Translations under genes and position numbers: made by a program | From: Methanomassiliicoccales archaeon | GTDB lineage: Archaea; Thermoplasmatota; Thermoplasmata; Methanomassiliicoccales; JACIVX01 | Length of the DNA: 64,000 bases | Direction of reading: 5' to 3' | Assembly (NCBI GenBank): GCA_038850735.1 | Contig: JAWCLO010000004.1 | Coordinates: forward strand, 1-64,000 | In this document: positions 8,546 to 18,193 of the stretch, piece after piece | Layout: every line of letters begins with the position of its first letter | Position numbering within the stretch: the first letter of the stretch is position 1 | The notes under the pieces: model-generated | The model's input: the letters and a program-made list of their open reading frames with translations, nothing else | What the model was told of the DNA's origin: nothing | Databases searched by the model: none

Positions 8546-10669
8546 TCAGACCACAAACAAAGCGGCAAACACCAAGGTGATAGTTGAAAGCAATTTCACT
8601 AAGACGTGGAGAGAAGGTCCTGCTGTGTCTTTGAACGGATCTCCCACAGTGTCTCCAACAACTGCTGCAGCGTGAGCTGGGGTACCTTTTCCACCGTGAT
8701 GTCCAGCTTCTATATACTTCTTGGCGTTATCCCAGGCTCCTCCGCCGTTGTTCATCAAAGTGGCCATAAGTACGCCCGAGATCGTTCCCACCATCAAAAG
8801 CGCTCCTACTGCTTGGACGGCCTCAGAATATCCTAATGCCCTTAATATCAAGCCAAAAGTAACCGGGACAACTACTGGTAGTATTCCTGGCAAAACCATA
8901 GCTTTCAATGCACCTTTGGTGCTTATATCGACACACTTCGCATAATCTGGCTTAGCTTTTCCCTCAAGCAATCCAGGTATTTCTCTGAACTGTCTGCGAA
9001 CTTCACTTATCATGTTGTATGCTGCCTTGCCTACGGCTCTGATTGCCAGCGAGGCAAACAAGAACACGAGCATTGCTCCTATGAAAGCACCGACGAATAC
9101 AGGAGGACTAGCAATGTCGACATGGAATACATCAGCCAACGTCAACGTTCCACTGCCTAGCTTATCATTCATCAATTTAGCCACTTCTTCAAAGTATGCT
9201 GCGAAAAGCAGAAAAGCCGCAAGCGCAGCTGAGCCCATTGCGTATCCCTTTGTGAGAGCCTTAGTAGTGTTTCCAACAGCGTCGAGCCTGTCTGTTCTCT
9301 TTCTTATGTCCTCGGGTTGATCCGACATCTCGACAATGCCACCAGCATTATCTGTTATCGGTCCAAAAGTATCTTCAGCCAGAATGAAAGCGCATGTTGC
9401 GAGCATGCCCATGGTTGCTACTGCAGTTCCGTAAATTCCGTAAATGAATGTTCCCGAGCCTTCGGGTGCAGCCATCACTCCCAATTGGTAAGCCGCTAAT
9501 AGCGCAATACCTATGGCAATTACGGGCATCGCTGTTGTCTCTAGCGCAACTGAAAATCCTGTGATGATGTTAGTCGCGGGACCGGTTTCAGAGGATTTAG
9601 CGATTTCTCTCACAGGTCTCCATTCTCCAGAAGTGTAATACTGTGTTATGTAAACGATAATAATGCTCAAGGCAATGCCGACAAGACCGCAATAGAAGTA
9701 TTCTATACTGCCAAGCATGCTATCTACTGCTATGTAGAAAAATATCGCAGCTAGAACGCAGGAAAGGTAGTAACCTCTGTTGAGAGCCCTCATCGGATGC
9801 TCCTCTTCATTTCTCATTCGTACAGCCATAATACCGATGATTGCCGCAAATACTCCCAGAGCTCTGACCACTAATGGAAAGAAAATCCACCCATATTGTT
9901 CTTGCCCTGTAGTATTCTTAACAAATAAGAAAATTGACAGACCAATGATCATTGCGCCAATGTTCTCTGCGGCTGTCGATTCAAAGAGGTCGGCTCCACG
10001 ACCAGCGCAATCTCCAACATTATCGCCAACAAGATCTGCAATAACCGCTGGATTTCTTGGATCGTCTTCAGGAATGCCTGCCTCAACCTTTCCCACTAGA
10101 TCTGCTCCTACATCTGCTGCTTTAGTGTAAATCCCTCCTCCCAGCTGGGCAAAAAGTGCTGCAAAACTTGCACCGAATGCATAGCCAACTGCGTAAAACA
10201 AGGCATCTTTCAATCCGAAGAACATTTCATAGAGAAAGATTACACCTGCAACTCCCAAAAGGCTCAATGACACAACGGCAAGGCCCGAAACAGCTCCTCC
10301 TCGAAATGAGATCTTGAGAGCTTCATCTAAAGTCCTTCTTGCAGCGCTTGCAGTCCTGATGTTTGAATTGACTGAAACGTACATTCCTATGTATCCCGAT
10401 AATGCAGAGAAGAACGCACCCATGAGAAACGCCACGCCGACCTCGAGTCTGATTCCTGCCGAAATAATTATTGCAAGTATAATGCTGATTATCCCAATTG
10501 TCTTGTACTGTCTTGCTAAATATGCCATCGCTCCGACTCGTATCGCATCGCTAATCTCCCGCATTTCTGGTGTGCCAGTGTCTTTTCTGAAGATGCTCCA
10601 CGTCAGGTATCCTGCGAACAATAGTCCAACAACGCCTGCCAATGGTATTATGTATAACAAAGTGTCCAT
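8546..10669 (-). CDS. hppA: membrane-bound proton-translocating pyrophosphatase, K+-independent type
   Basis: Hydrolyses cytoplasmic pyrophosphate to pump protons across the membrane. About 707 residues with many transmembrane helices. Catalytic motifs are present: DVGADLVGKVEAGIPEDDPRN, DNVGDCAGRGADLFES and, near the C-terminus, GDTVGDPFKDTAGPS. The cation-specificity loop reads GNTTKALTKG; Lys at this position marks K+-independent enzymes, which pump H+. The open frame begins at a TTG at 10675, but the ATG at 10669 is more likely. A TATA box (TTTATATAAG) lies at about 10710-10719. The pump would recover energy from PPi, useful in an energy-limited methanogen. It is monocistronic. Confidence 0.96.
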   Translation of the reverse strand: MDTLLYIIPLAGVVGLLFAGYLTWSIFRKDTGTPEMREISDAIRVGAMAYLARQYKTIGIISIILAIIISAGIRLEVGVAFLMGAFFSALSGYIGMYVSVNSNIRTASAARRTLDEALKISFRGGAVSGLAVVSLSLLGVAGVIFLYEMFFGLKDALFYAVGYAFGASFAALFAQLGGGIYTKAADVGADLVGKVEAGIPEDDPRNPAVIADLVGDNVGDCAGRGADLFESTAAENIGAMIIGLSIFLFVKNTTGQEQYGWIFFPLVVRALGVFAAIIGIMAVRMRNEEEHPMRALNRGYYLSCVLAAIFFYIAVDSMLGSIEYFYCGLVGIALSIIIVYITQYYTSGEWRPVREIAKSSETGPATNIITGFSVALETTAMPVIAIGIALLAAYQLGVMAAPEGSGTFIYGIYGTAVATMGMLATCAFILAEDTFGPITDNAGGIVEMSDQPEDIRKRTDRLDAVGNTTKALTKGYAMGSAALAAFLLFAAYFEEVAKLMNDKLGSGTLTLADVFHVDIASPPVFVGAFIGAMLVFLFASLAIRAVGKAAYNMISEVRRQFREIPGLLEGKAKPDYAKCVDISTKGALKAMVLPGILPVVVPVTFGLILRALGYSEAVQAVGALLMVGTISGVLMATLMNNGGGAWDNAKKYIEAGHHGGKGTPAHAAAVVGDTVGDPFKDTAGPSLHVLVKLLSTITLVFAALFVV

Positions 10670-10704
10670 AAACAATCCGTCCCCGGTGTTTTGGCCCGGT
10701 TATT

Positions 10705-10725
10705 TTTGTACTTATATAAATCGTT
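10705..10725 (-). promoter_or_regulatory. TATA-box promoter of hppA
   Basis: On the minus strand the sequence TTTATATAAG lies about 40-50 bases before the hppA ATG, so a short 5' UTR is expected. The rest of the stretch to 10926 shows nothing further. Confidence 0.6.
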
Positions 10726-10926
10726 TATTCTCGTGATCGCTACATGGATCGAAATAAGCATCGAATGTATCGGCAGTTTTGTATGAGTTTTGCATTTTCA
10801 TGTCTTCCATTAATGCTTTCGCCTGTGCTATGGATTTCAATTCCAAGATCAGGGCATTTAAAAGTGTGTCGCAGCAAACATAGAAGCGTTCAAATTTCCT
10901 AGTCTTTCATCAAATGATCATGAAAA

Positions 10927-11637
10927 CTAGAATCTCGCCTTCAACACTACTATGCCATCTGATTTAGTAATATCAATCGATTGACGTCCTGTAAGATGAT
11001 TCGTCCCGCGCATTTTTAGCACCTCAAGATACTTTCGGCGTGCACCGGCTTCTTCTGAAAACATAAGCAGTATTATTCCATCAACTGCGTAAGCAATTTC
11101 AGGGGGATAGAGGTCCGAAGGATTGACTTCACCAGTGACAACCGTTGTAGAATTCCAATTCTTGAGCATATTAACAAGATCAAAAAGAAAGAGTCTGTAT
11201 TGACTCTTTATCATATTTCCTACGACGGTGATTGGATCGATTACGATCCTTTGAGGAATAATCTCGGCAACTTGCCGTTCTATTGTATCGAGTATTTTGT
11301 CGGGGTCCATTCTTCGCATAATGGATCCAAGATCGAGGTATGATATGTCACCTCCGAAATATTCGGGCTTTATAAAATCAAATTGAGATGCGAACCTCAG
11401 CATCCATTGAGTTGGCTCGCTCAGCGTGGTAATAAACAACCCTCTTTCTCCAATTTCAGCCCCTTTACACAAAAACTTCAGGGCAAATGTTGTCTTGCCA
11501 GTGCCAGCTGCTCCTGACACCAATATTACTGAAGGAAATGGAAAACCTCCTTCTATCATTTCATCGAGACCAGAAATTCCAGATGGAATTCGTACGATTT
11601 TGTTGGTCCACTTGGTCGAGTCTTGTTCAAAATTCAA
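10927..11637 (-). CDS. KaiC-like RecA-superfamily ATPase
   Basis: A 236-residue single-domain KaiC/RadA-like ATPase. It has the KaiC start IPSGISGLDEMIEGGFP, a Walker A GAAGTGKTT (residues 42-50) and a Walker B-like stretch around RIVIDPITVVG. Such archaeal proteins often act in signalling rather than recombination. Its TTG start overlaps the stop of the preceding gene (TTGA), so the two are translationally coupled. The partner is a RecA-like protein without a P-loop. Confidence 0.85.
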   Translation of the reverse strand: MNFEQDSTKWTNKIVRIPSGISGLDEMIEGGFPFPSVILVSGAAGTGKTTFALKFLCKGAEIGERGLFITTLSEPTQWMLRFASQFDFIKPEYFGGDISYLDLGSIMRRMDPDKILDTIERQVAEIIPQRIVIDPITVVGNMIKSQYRLFLFDLVNMLKNWNSTTVVTGEVNPSDLYPPEIAYAVDGIILLMFSEEAGARRKYLEVLKMRGTNHLTGRQSIDITKSDGIVVLKARF

Positions 11638-12332
11638 ATCCCTGCCTCCTTGTCGTTCATTTTCCCAAATTCACTTCTGCTAGGGGAATGAGTTAAATCA
11701 TGAGATAACAGGGATGATGAGATTCTATGATCTTCTATTTTGACTTCTTTTTTGCTGATAGAGCGGGCAATCTCATACAAGAATGGATGTTTTTCTCTGT
11801 CGACGAGTATAGGCAGAATAACGCCTCTAGCGATTGCAGTTGAATGCACAAAGTCCCGCAGAAATCTTTCGGTTGCTGGGTATCCATTGTATATCATCAA
11901 TGTGGCCAAGTTATCTATAATCGCAAAATCAAAAGAGTTCAAATCAACAGGCCGTGAATTTGATGCAGATGAAATATGCGTTAGTAATTCTGGCAAATTA
12001 TCAATTTTGAAAGGCTCACCTAACAATTCGAGTCCCACTGAAGTGGACCTTCTATCTGAAGAAAATTTCGCAATGATATCTACAAACGTAAGATTGTTGA
12101 TACTGATATTATGAAGTTTCAACAGATAGGCAATGTAATGGCTCGGCCTATCAATGGTGATTACGAGACCGCGCATTCCCATAAGACTGGACATTGCCTT
12201 TAGTAAAATAAGATTAATTCTCATAAATTGAGTTGTTCTAGCATTAAGTATTAATGGTGTCAAATCCTTTGACTTGACTAGCTCGTCCGCAAAGGACTTG
12301 GCTAAGGACACATCTCGTTCGTTCATGCTCAT
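11634..12332 (-). CDS. P-loop-less RecA/KaiC-like protein, partner of the downstream KaiC-like ATPase
   Basis: A 232-residue protein with RecA/KaiC-like strand-helix alternation (GLVITIDRPSHYIAYLL, FDFAIIDNLATLMIYNG in Walker B position) but no GxxxxGKT motif. ATP binding is therefore unlikely. It is the first gene of a two-gene operon with the KaiC-like ATPase and probably forms a pair with it. Function unknown. About 260 bases of AT-rich sequence separate it from the next, divergent gene. Confidence 0.6.
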   Translation of the reverse strand: MSMNERDVSLAKSFADELVKSKDLTPLILNARTTQFMRINLILLKAMSSLMGMRGLVITIDRPSHYIAYLLKLHNISINNLTFVDIIAKFSSDRRSTSVGLELLGEPFKIDNLPELLTHISSASNSRPVDLNSFDFAIIDNLATLMIYNGYPATERFLRDFVHSTAIARGVILPILVDREKHPFLYEIARSISKKEVKIEDHRISSSLLSHDLTHSPSRSEFGKMNDKEAGI

Positions 12333-12593
12333 TTGAAACGAAGCTATTCAATGCATATATCCTTTTGCTGTCCTCAAGAGTGCACCCTTTTGTAATTTTA
12401 ACAATAGATCTACTTTTTATCGCCTCTAGTAGCTATCCCTAGAATTTTGAAAAAAAAGGAATGGATTCTCTTCGAAATGAAAAAATGCAAAATATTATGA
12501 TCGATCTCAATTTCAAAAATCCATCAGACCAAGCTCCATACTATTCGACTGCTTGTTAAACCTCTATATACTTATAACCCTTTTTACCATCAA

Positions 12594-13298
12594 ATGCTGG
12601 GGAGAGGCGACGTAATAGGGCTTCTACTCGTCTATTGTTACGTGGCATCAATAGTCGCAATTTCTCAACATATTAGAAAACGCTATGGTGGCGATGCGCA
12701 AAGAAAATTCATACATATGGCTACGGGAAACATTGTTCTATTTTGGTGGGTATTTGACCAAGCATGGGTTATGGCGTTTCTCGCTGCTGCGCCTTTTGTG
12801 CCAATTCTATTATTGGTGTCGCCCTATTCACCCATTCCGAAATTGCGCAATTCTGTTCTAGGTAGAACTACAGGAGCTGGGCATGGACTAGGTCTCGTGA
12901 TGTATGCAATTTCCTGGACAATACTTGCCTTCATTTTCTTTGATAACCGGGCAATCGCATCTATAGGAATAGTTGCGATGGCATATGGAGACGGATTCGG
13001 CGGATTTGTTGGAAGACGTTATGGGCGCAGAAAGTTATTATATGGAAAGAGTCTTGAAGGCTCGATTTCTGTGTTTATTGCAACCTCAGTGGCAACTCTT
13101 GCTGTTCTCTCATATTACGACTACTTGTTCACTAATTCAATGTTTACAGTTGCGATGCCCAGTGTAATCCCGAGCATCGGGATCTCACTAGGCATAGGAG
13201 CTTTCGTGGCCTTGGTTGAGCTGATTACCCCAGGTGATATTGATAACATTGTCATTCCCATACTCACCTCGTGTGTCGTTTACTTTACGGGGATTTAG
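12594..13298 (+). CDS. polyprenol/dolichol kinase-like membrane protein (CTP-transferase superfamily)
   Basis: Integral membrane protein of 234 residues with about seven hydrophobic helices. It belongs to the SEC59/phytol kinase/CdsA-like group: RKFIHMATGNIVLFWW near the N-terminus, then AYGDGFGGFVGRRYGRRK and YGKSLEGSISVF, which resemble the CTP-binding region. It probably phosphorylates a lipid alcohol using CTP. TATA-like sequence (CTATATACTTATAA) lies about 25 bases before the ATG, suggesting a leaderless transcript. The next gene, an NMP-kinase-like protein, starts 4 bases after its stop. Confidence 0.8.
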   Translation: MLGRGDVIGLLLVYCYVASIVAISQHIRKRYGGDAQRKFIHMATGNIVLFWWVFDQAWVMAFLAAAPFVPILLLVSPYSPIPKLRNSVLGRTTGAGHGLGLVMYAISWTILAFIFFDNRAIASIGIVAMAYGDGFGGFVGRRYGRRKLLYGKSLEGSISVFIATSVATLAVLSYYDYLFTNSMFTVAMPSVIPSIGISLGIGAFVALVELITPGDIDNIVIPILTSCVVYFTGI

Positions 13299-13301
13299 AC
13301 A

Positions 13302-13874
13302 ATGCGGTGGATCGTGATTGATGGAATAGATGGCTCTGGAAAAACAACGTGTGCTATGTGGATCAAAGATTACTACGAAAAGAGGGGAGAGACAACGAAG
13401 GTTTTCATTCATCCGTCGGAGAGATTGTGCGGTAGAATCTCTCGCTGGGCTCTTCGAAAAGCCGGGAAAATCATGGAGCTTTTGGCAGCACTTTTCTTCA
13501 TAATAGACGTATTTCAATCATTGTACATAATGAAGTCAAGGAAGGAAGGTTGGCGCAACATCGTTTTCGTGAGGTATATTTTAGCCACTGCATACCTGCC
13601 TGAGAAATTATCAGAATTTGGGTACAAGTTTTTTGAGAAATTGCTTCCTGTGCCTGATAAGCTAATACTCATTGATGTTGATCCTCACATTGCATATAAG
13701 AGAATTATGGCGCGTAATGAAGAAAAAGAAATGTTTGAAGAACTTGATCATCTGCATAGGGTTCGCGATCGCATGCTGCGATTGTCAAATGGCAAGTGGA
13801 GCATTCTTGACAATAGTAATAACGACTCGGAATCCCACATAAAGCTCATCGAGATATTGACGCACTGGGATTAG
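13302..13874 (+). CDS. thymidylate kinase-like P-loop kinase
   Basis: A 190-residue P-loop kinase of the dTMP-kinase family: Walker A GIDGSGKTT (residues 8-16), a central VRYILATAY stretch at the place of the usual DRY/S/AYQ nucleoside motif, and LILIDVDPHIAYKRIMAR typical of the lid side. The divergence of the substrate motif makes true dTMP specificity doubtful. Cotranscription with the polyprenol-kinase-like gene hints at a phosphorylated lipid or nucleotide substrate connected with it. It overlaps the convergent MFS gene by 29 bases. Confidence 0.75.
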   Translation: MRWIVIDGIDGSGKTTCAMWIKDYYEKRGETTKVFIHPSERLCGRISRWALRKAGKIMELLAALFFIIDVFQSLYIMKSRKEGWRNIVFVRYILATAYLPEKLSEFGYKFFEKLLPVPDKLILIDVDPHIAYKRIMARNEEKEMFEELDHLHRVRDRMLRLSNGKWSILDNSNNDSESHIKLIEILTHWD

Positions 13875-15021
13875 CGATAATACTGACTATCCAAACAGCC
13901 CCACTTGCGCAGACTGCTAGAAGTATTGTAAATAAGTATACTGCTTCGATTCCGCTTGATACATAAATCGGTGCGGCGATTATCGGTGCGAGAGAATATC
14001 CAAAAAATCTCGATCCGTTAAAGAGCGATGACACCGTGCCTCGACTGCCTGGTTTGATTTCCACAGATAATGTCAACAAAGGAGCCCATACAATCGCAGT
14101 CCCCGAACCAAGAACTGCAAGCGATACGACAATCATGAAAAGGGTATCCGTAGATCCCATTAATACCATTGATACTATGATTAAAATATAGCCTATTATG
14201 GGCGTAATGAATCTTCCGAGCTTGTCCGTTAGTCTTCCCCCAACTGGTGCCGCAAGTACTCCGGCGATTCCCGTGGTGGCCATAATTGCTCCAATATCGC
14301 TTTCCTTTAGACTTAATGGAGGTAAAGATAGAAAATCGGAAACGAATGATATTGTAGAAACATAGCCAATGAAGGTGAGAAAACCTGTGAGAGATAAAGC
14401 AAAAATCTTCTTATCACGTATTCCTTGCCATAAATTTTTGATTACTTGCAATGCACTTTGAGTGCCTCTCGCAAAAATCATGTTCATAAATTGGATCCTG
14501 AAGAAGAGCGCAATTACTGCGATCATTGAGGCTATAACAAGGAATACCGCGCGCCAATTCACAATCGAGATGAAACCAGCTATGAATGGACCCAAAGCGA
14601 TCCCTGCTGTCGTTGCCGCCCCGAGATTACCCATTGCCTTACCCCGTTCTTCATACGGTACAATATCCCCGAGTATCGCCACTAGAACGGGATTCACAAA
14701 TCCATAACCGAAGCCTTGAATAATTCTAGCAAGATAAAAAAAGGATAAATTCGGACTCACCGCGCAAAAGATGCTTCCAACGATGTAAAAGAGGAAGCCA
14801 AGTAAGACTGTTTTCTTTCTGTCGTAAACGTCTGAAATCGCACCCGAAAATAGAGTGAAGAAAGCAAATGGAATCATGAAGAAAGTTATTGAAAGTAAGA
14901 CCGATGGCGCAGAAGCATCAAATTCTGCTTTCAGCGTCGGAACAAGTGCCAATACGGCATTACCCGAAAGGGGACCGATGAACGATCCTAAATAAATCGA
15001 GATCCTTTTTAGATCTGTCAC
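13846..15021 (-). CDS. MFS transporter, DHA1/Bcr-type drug-efflux family
   Basis: A 391-residue major facilitator protein with 12 predicted helices. Loop 2-3 has the motif-A-like GAISDVYDRKKTVLLGF, and GRLTDKLGRFI is the repeat in the second half. IIQGFGYGFVNPVLVAILGDI fits the antiporter-type helices 4-5. It probably exports drugs or metabolites by proton antiport. The start is GTG at 15021. It follows the CDF gene on the same strand. Confidence 0.9.
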   Translation of the reverse strand: MTDLKRISIYLGSFIGPLSGNAVLALVPTLKAEFDASAPSVLLSITFFMIPFAFFTLFSGAISDVYDRKKTVLLGFLFYIVGSIFCAVSPNLSFFYLARIIQGFGYGFVNPVLVAILGDIVPYEERGKAMGNLGAATTAGIALGPFIAGFISIVNWRAVFLVIASMIAVIALFFRIQFMNMIFARGTQSALQVIKNLWQGIRDKKIFALSLTGFLTFIGYVSTISFVSDFLSLPPLSLKESDIGAIMATTGIAGVLAAPVGGRLTDKLGRFITPIIGYILIIVSMVLMGSTDTLFMIVVSLAVLGSGTAIVWAPLLTLSVEIKPGSRGTVSSLFNGSRFFGYSLAPIIAAPIYVSSGIEAVYLFTILLAVCASGAVWIVSIIANPSASISR

Positions 15022-15175
15022 TGACGGCGAATCTTCTTGCTATTATATCAATCAATTGAGACGAGGAAAGCCTATATTTCATGGAGAGTGTGAAAATTGT
15101 TGTAGTAATATCCGCTACAACAATAAACTGGAGAGGCTCATATTCGCCAAGCGAATCCGCAACTCTTAAATTCAC
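14960..15175 (-). CDS. possible small protein between the CDF and MFS genes
   Basis: A 71-codon frame starts with GTG overlapping the CDF stop (GTGA) and ends 62 bases inside the MFS gene in another frame. It has no recognised domain. The coupled start argues for translation; the overlap with MFS and lack of motifs argue against. It may instead be leader sequence of the MFS gene. Confidence 0.25.
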   Translation of the reverse strand: MNLRVADSLGEYEPLQFIVVADITTTIFTLSMKYRLSSSQLIDIIARRFAVSDRSKKDLDLFRIVHRSPFG

Positions 15176-16059
15176 ATATCTTTATCGTCCCTTTGAGAGT
15201 CGCTGGGCTCAATATGGATGAGAACACTTGTATTTGGTAGCCTTTTCGATATCTCTGATTCAAGATGATCCGCAATTCTATGGGAATTCTCAACGCTCAT
15301 CCCTGAGTCAACTACCAAGTGCAGATCTATGAATCTCTGATTTCCCGATTTTCTCGTTCTTAATGAATGAAAATTGACAACGCTAGGCATATGATCTAGT
15401 AGAACGTTCTTGATGACCATTTCCTCTTCGGGAGGTAGTTTCTCATCAACGAGTCCTCTTGTTGACTCAATGAATAGGTTATAAGCCGCCCTCAAGATGA
15501 CGCATGCGACACCAATAGCTATCAATGGATCCAATACTGTTAGTCCTGTTAGACGGATCCCAACAAGACCGAAGAGAACACCTGCAGATGTCCAAACATC
15601 AGTCTTAAGATGGAGTGAATCAGCTTTCAAGGCGATAGAATCCTCTTCTTCGGCGATCTTAGACAAGTAACGGGAAACAAGAAAATTTACAACTATGGAA
15701 AACGCCATGATTGAAATTCCGACTTCAACCAATTCAACGCCAACATTATTCAGTATTTTCATCAAAGCCTCGTAAACAATAATGATTGAGACAAAAAAGA
15801 TGAGCAATGCTTCTATTGTACCTGCCATGTTTTCATATTTTCCATGGCCATAAGCATGATCATAATCAGGTGGCTGGGCTGCTTTGTTTACAGAGTAATT
15901 TGCAATAATCGCTGCAATGAGATCCATCGCAGAATGAAGAGCCTCGGAGATCATGCTAACTGAAAACATCAAGAATCCTGCTATTAATTTCAAACAAACA
16001 AGGATGGAATTGCTGATTACCGAAATCCTTGCTGCCTTAATTCTCTTCAAATCGATCAA
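15172..16059 (-). CDS. cation diffusion facilitator family transporter
   Basis: A 295-residue CDF-type exporter for divalent metals (Zn, Fe, Mn or Cd). Six hydrophobic segments are followed by a cytoplasmic metal-binding domain (about 210-290). The site-A region has HSAMD and HAYGHGKYE; helix 5 carries ADSLHLKTDVWTSAGV with the expected His/Asp pair. The C-terminal domain has RTRKSGNQRFIDLHLVVDSGMS. The TTG start at 16059 precedes an IDLKRIKAARIS amphipathic stretch. Divergent from dys. Confidence 0.92.
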   Translation of the reverse strand: MIDLKRIKAARISVISNSILVCLKLIAGFLMFSVSMISEALHSAMDLIAAIIANYSVNKAAQPPDYDHAYGHGKYENMAGTIEALLIFFVSIIIVYEALMKILNNVGVELVEVGISIMAFSIVVNFLVSRYLSKIAEEEDSIALKADSLHLKTDVWTSAGVLFGLVGIRLTGLTVLDPLIAIGVACVILRAAYNLFIESTRGLVDEKLPPEEEMVIKNVLLDHMPSVVNFHSLRTRKSGNQRFIDLHLVVDSGMSVENSHRIADHLESEISKRLPNTSVLIHIEPSDSQRDDKDM

Positions 16060-16238
16060 GAGAAAAGAACATTTTTCTTACTTGGGATTTTTGGTGGGGG
16101 GGGTTTTCGCGATATAATTGACACACATATTCATGCATTCTCATTTGCGTCGGCAAAAAATTACTTGAGAATTTACATTCATTGAGCGATAGTAGTTCCT
16201 TTATATACTGATACGATTGTAAGCGGACAAAGAGAGGA

Positions 16239-17183
16239 ATGCTCATGCATGAAGAGAGACCAGTTAAGGATATCAAGCTAAAAACGAAGCTGACTGTAAA
16301 TGAATTAGTTTCCCAAATGAAGAATTCTGGAGGATTTACTGGCAGAAAAGTTTCGGATGCAGCCGATATCGTGGAAAAAATGTTTAGAAGCAAGAAGTGT
16401 ACAGTCTTTTTTTCTTTCCCAGCCTGTATCATAGCTACGGGAACAAGAGGCGTTATCGTAGAACTTGCAAGAAGAAAATTGATCGATGTCATCATCACTA
16501 CCTGTGGAACGCTAGACCATGATCTCGCCCGTTCCTGGAAAGATTACTATCATGGCGATTTCTATATGGATGATGTTGAGTTGAGAAAGAAAGGTATTAA
16601 CCGACTTGGCAACGTGCTTGTACCTGACGAAAGTTACGGTTTGGTTCTTGAAGAAAAATTAATTCCAATGTTTTCCCAGATATTCGAAAATAAATCCTCC
16701 TTGTCAACGAGGGAAATCATAGAATTGATAGGAGCAAAATTGAAGAATAGCGATTCACTTTTATATTGGTGTTACCATAATAAAATACCTATTTATGTAC
16801 CTGGCATTATGGACGGCGCGTTTGGATCTCAGCTTTGGATGTACTGGCAGACTCATAAAAATATTTCTATTGATACATTTCGAGATGAGCAAGAGCTTGC
16901 AGACATAGTCTTTGACGCAGAAGAGACAGGGGCAATTATCATTGGAGGTGGGATCTCAAAGCATCATACAATTTGGTGGAATCAGTTCCGTGGAGGATTG
17001 GACTACGTTGTCTATCTCACTACGGCACAGGAATATGATGGCAGCCTTTCCGGTGCAAGAACAAGAGAAGCGAAATCATGGGGAAAAGTAAAGGAAACTG
17101 CAGAAGAAATCACTGTGGAGGGAGATGCCACAATTACTCTCCCATTAATTATAGCAAGTGTCTTAGAAAGACTTGGTGATTAG
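16239..17183 (+). CDS. dys: deoxyhypusine synthase
   Basis: Transfers the aminobutyl group of spermidine to a lysine of aIF5A, the first step of hypusine formation. The 314 residues include the NAD-binding and active-site regions: TCGTLDHDLAR, GGGISKHHT with the catalytic Lys at about 241, and TAQEYDGSLSGARTREAKSWGK. AGAGAGGA lies directly before the ATG. Length is normal for archaeal enzymes. The dehydrogenase gene follows with its GTG start touching the dys stop. Confidence 0.96.
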   Translation: MLMHEERPVKDIKLKTKLTVNELVSQMKNSGGFTGRKVSDAADIVEKMFRSKKCTVFFSFPACIIATGTRGVIVELARRKLIDVIITTCGTLDHDLARSWKDYYHGDFYMDDVELRKKGINRLGNVLVPDESYGLVLEEKLIPMFSQIFENKSSLSTREIIELIGAKLKNSDSLLYWCYHNKIPIYVPGIMDGAFGSQLWMYWQTHKNISIDTFRDEQELADIVFDAEETGAIIIGGGISKHHTIWWNQFRGGLDYVVYLTTAQEYDGSLSGARTREAKSWGKVKETAEEITVEGDATITLPLIIASVLERLGD

Positions 17184-18193
17184 TGTTGAAGAAGGTCGTG
17201 ATAATCGGTGGCGATGGGATAGGACCTGAAGTAGTGAAATCAGCGAGATCCGTTATAGAATATTTGGGGACGCCAGTCGAATTTGTCGATGCCGAAATAG
17301 GGCTTTCTGCATACAAGAAAACTGGTACCTATCTACCCAAATCAACACTTGATTTCCTAGCTGAATCCGATGCATGCCTCTTCGGTGCAATTACTACACC
17401 AGAAGATCCACAGTACGATTCACCTTTGTTATATATTCGCAAGTACTTTAATCTCTACGCTAACGTGCGGCCTTTCAGGCGCCTCATTCCATCGATCGGA
17501 CTAGTAGACATGGACATAGTCATTGTTCGCGAAAATACAGAAGACGTTTATACAGGTATAGAAAGGGAAACTGAAGAGGGAGTTATTCTTGAGCGAAAGA
17601 TTACCGAGAAGGCATGCAAGAGGATTGTCAGATTTGCAATAAACCTCTGCGAAAAAAAAGGAAGAAAGAAAATCACATGTGTCCATAAAGCCAATGTAAT
17701 GCGAAAATCTGACGGGCTTTTTAGAAAGATTTTTTTTGAGGAAACGAAAAAAACAAAACTCATGGCGAACGATATACATGTAGATGCAATGGCGGCAGCT
17801 CTCATCAGCAATCCAACGGCATATGATTGTATCGTCACTCTCAATTTGTACGGTGACATTCTCTCCGATGAAGCCGCGGCGCTCGTTGGCGGCCTCGGGA
17901 TCGCACCCTCCGCTAACATCGGTGATGGATTTGGCCTTTTCGAACCTTGTCATGGCTCGGCGCCCGATATTGCAGGAAAGGGAATAGCAAATCCTGTTGC
18001 TGCAATACTCTCTTCCGCACTGATGCTTGAATATCTTAATTTGCCCAACTTAGCAGAGAGAATTCAGAACGCTGTAAGGATTGCTCTTGAGCATGGAATT
18101 CGCACGCCCGATTTGGGAGGCACCCACAGCACAGAATCCTTTACTCGAGCTCTATTGAGTATTATAGAAGAAATTGAAAGCCAGGATGATTAG
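17183..18193 (+). CDS. isopropylmalate/homoisocitrate dehydrogenase family protein (LeuB/AksF type)
   Basis: NAD-dependent decarboxylating beta-hydroxyacid dehydrogenase of 336 residues. Motifs: GGDGIGPEVV at the N-terminus, YANVRPFR, IVRENTEDVYTGIE, the LYGDILSDEAAALVGGLG metal-binding signature and EPCHGSAPDIAGKGIANP. The NTEDVY substrate loop is seen in AksF-like and archaeal isocitrate/homoisocitrate enzymes as well as in some LeuB, so the substrate cannot be settled here. In methanogens AksF makes the 2-oxosuberate part of coenzyme B. It starts with GTG overlapping dys or with TTG at 17186. Confidence 0.88.
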   Translation: MLKKVVIIGGDGIGPEVVKSARSVIEYLGTPVEFVDAEIGLSAYKKTGTYLPKSTLDFLAESDACLFGAITTPEDPQYDSPLLYIRKYFNLYANVRPFRRLIPSIGLVDMDIVIVRENTEDVYTGIERETEEGVILERKITEKACKRIVRFAINLCEKKGRKKITCVHKANVMRKSDGLFRKIFFEETKKTKLMANDIHVDAMAAALISNPTAYDCIVTLNLYGDILSDEAAALVGGLGIAPSANIGDGFGLFEPCHGSAPDIAGKGIANPVAAILSSALMLEYLNLPNLAERIQNAVRIALEHGIRTPDLGGTHSTESFTRALLSIIEEIESQDD

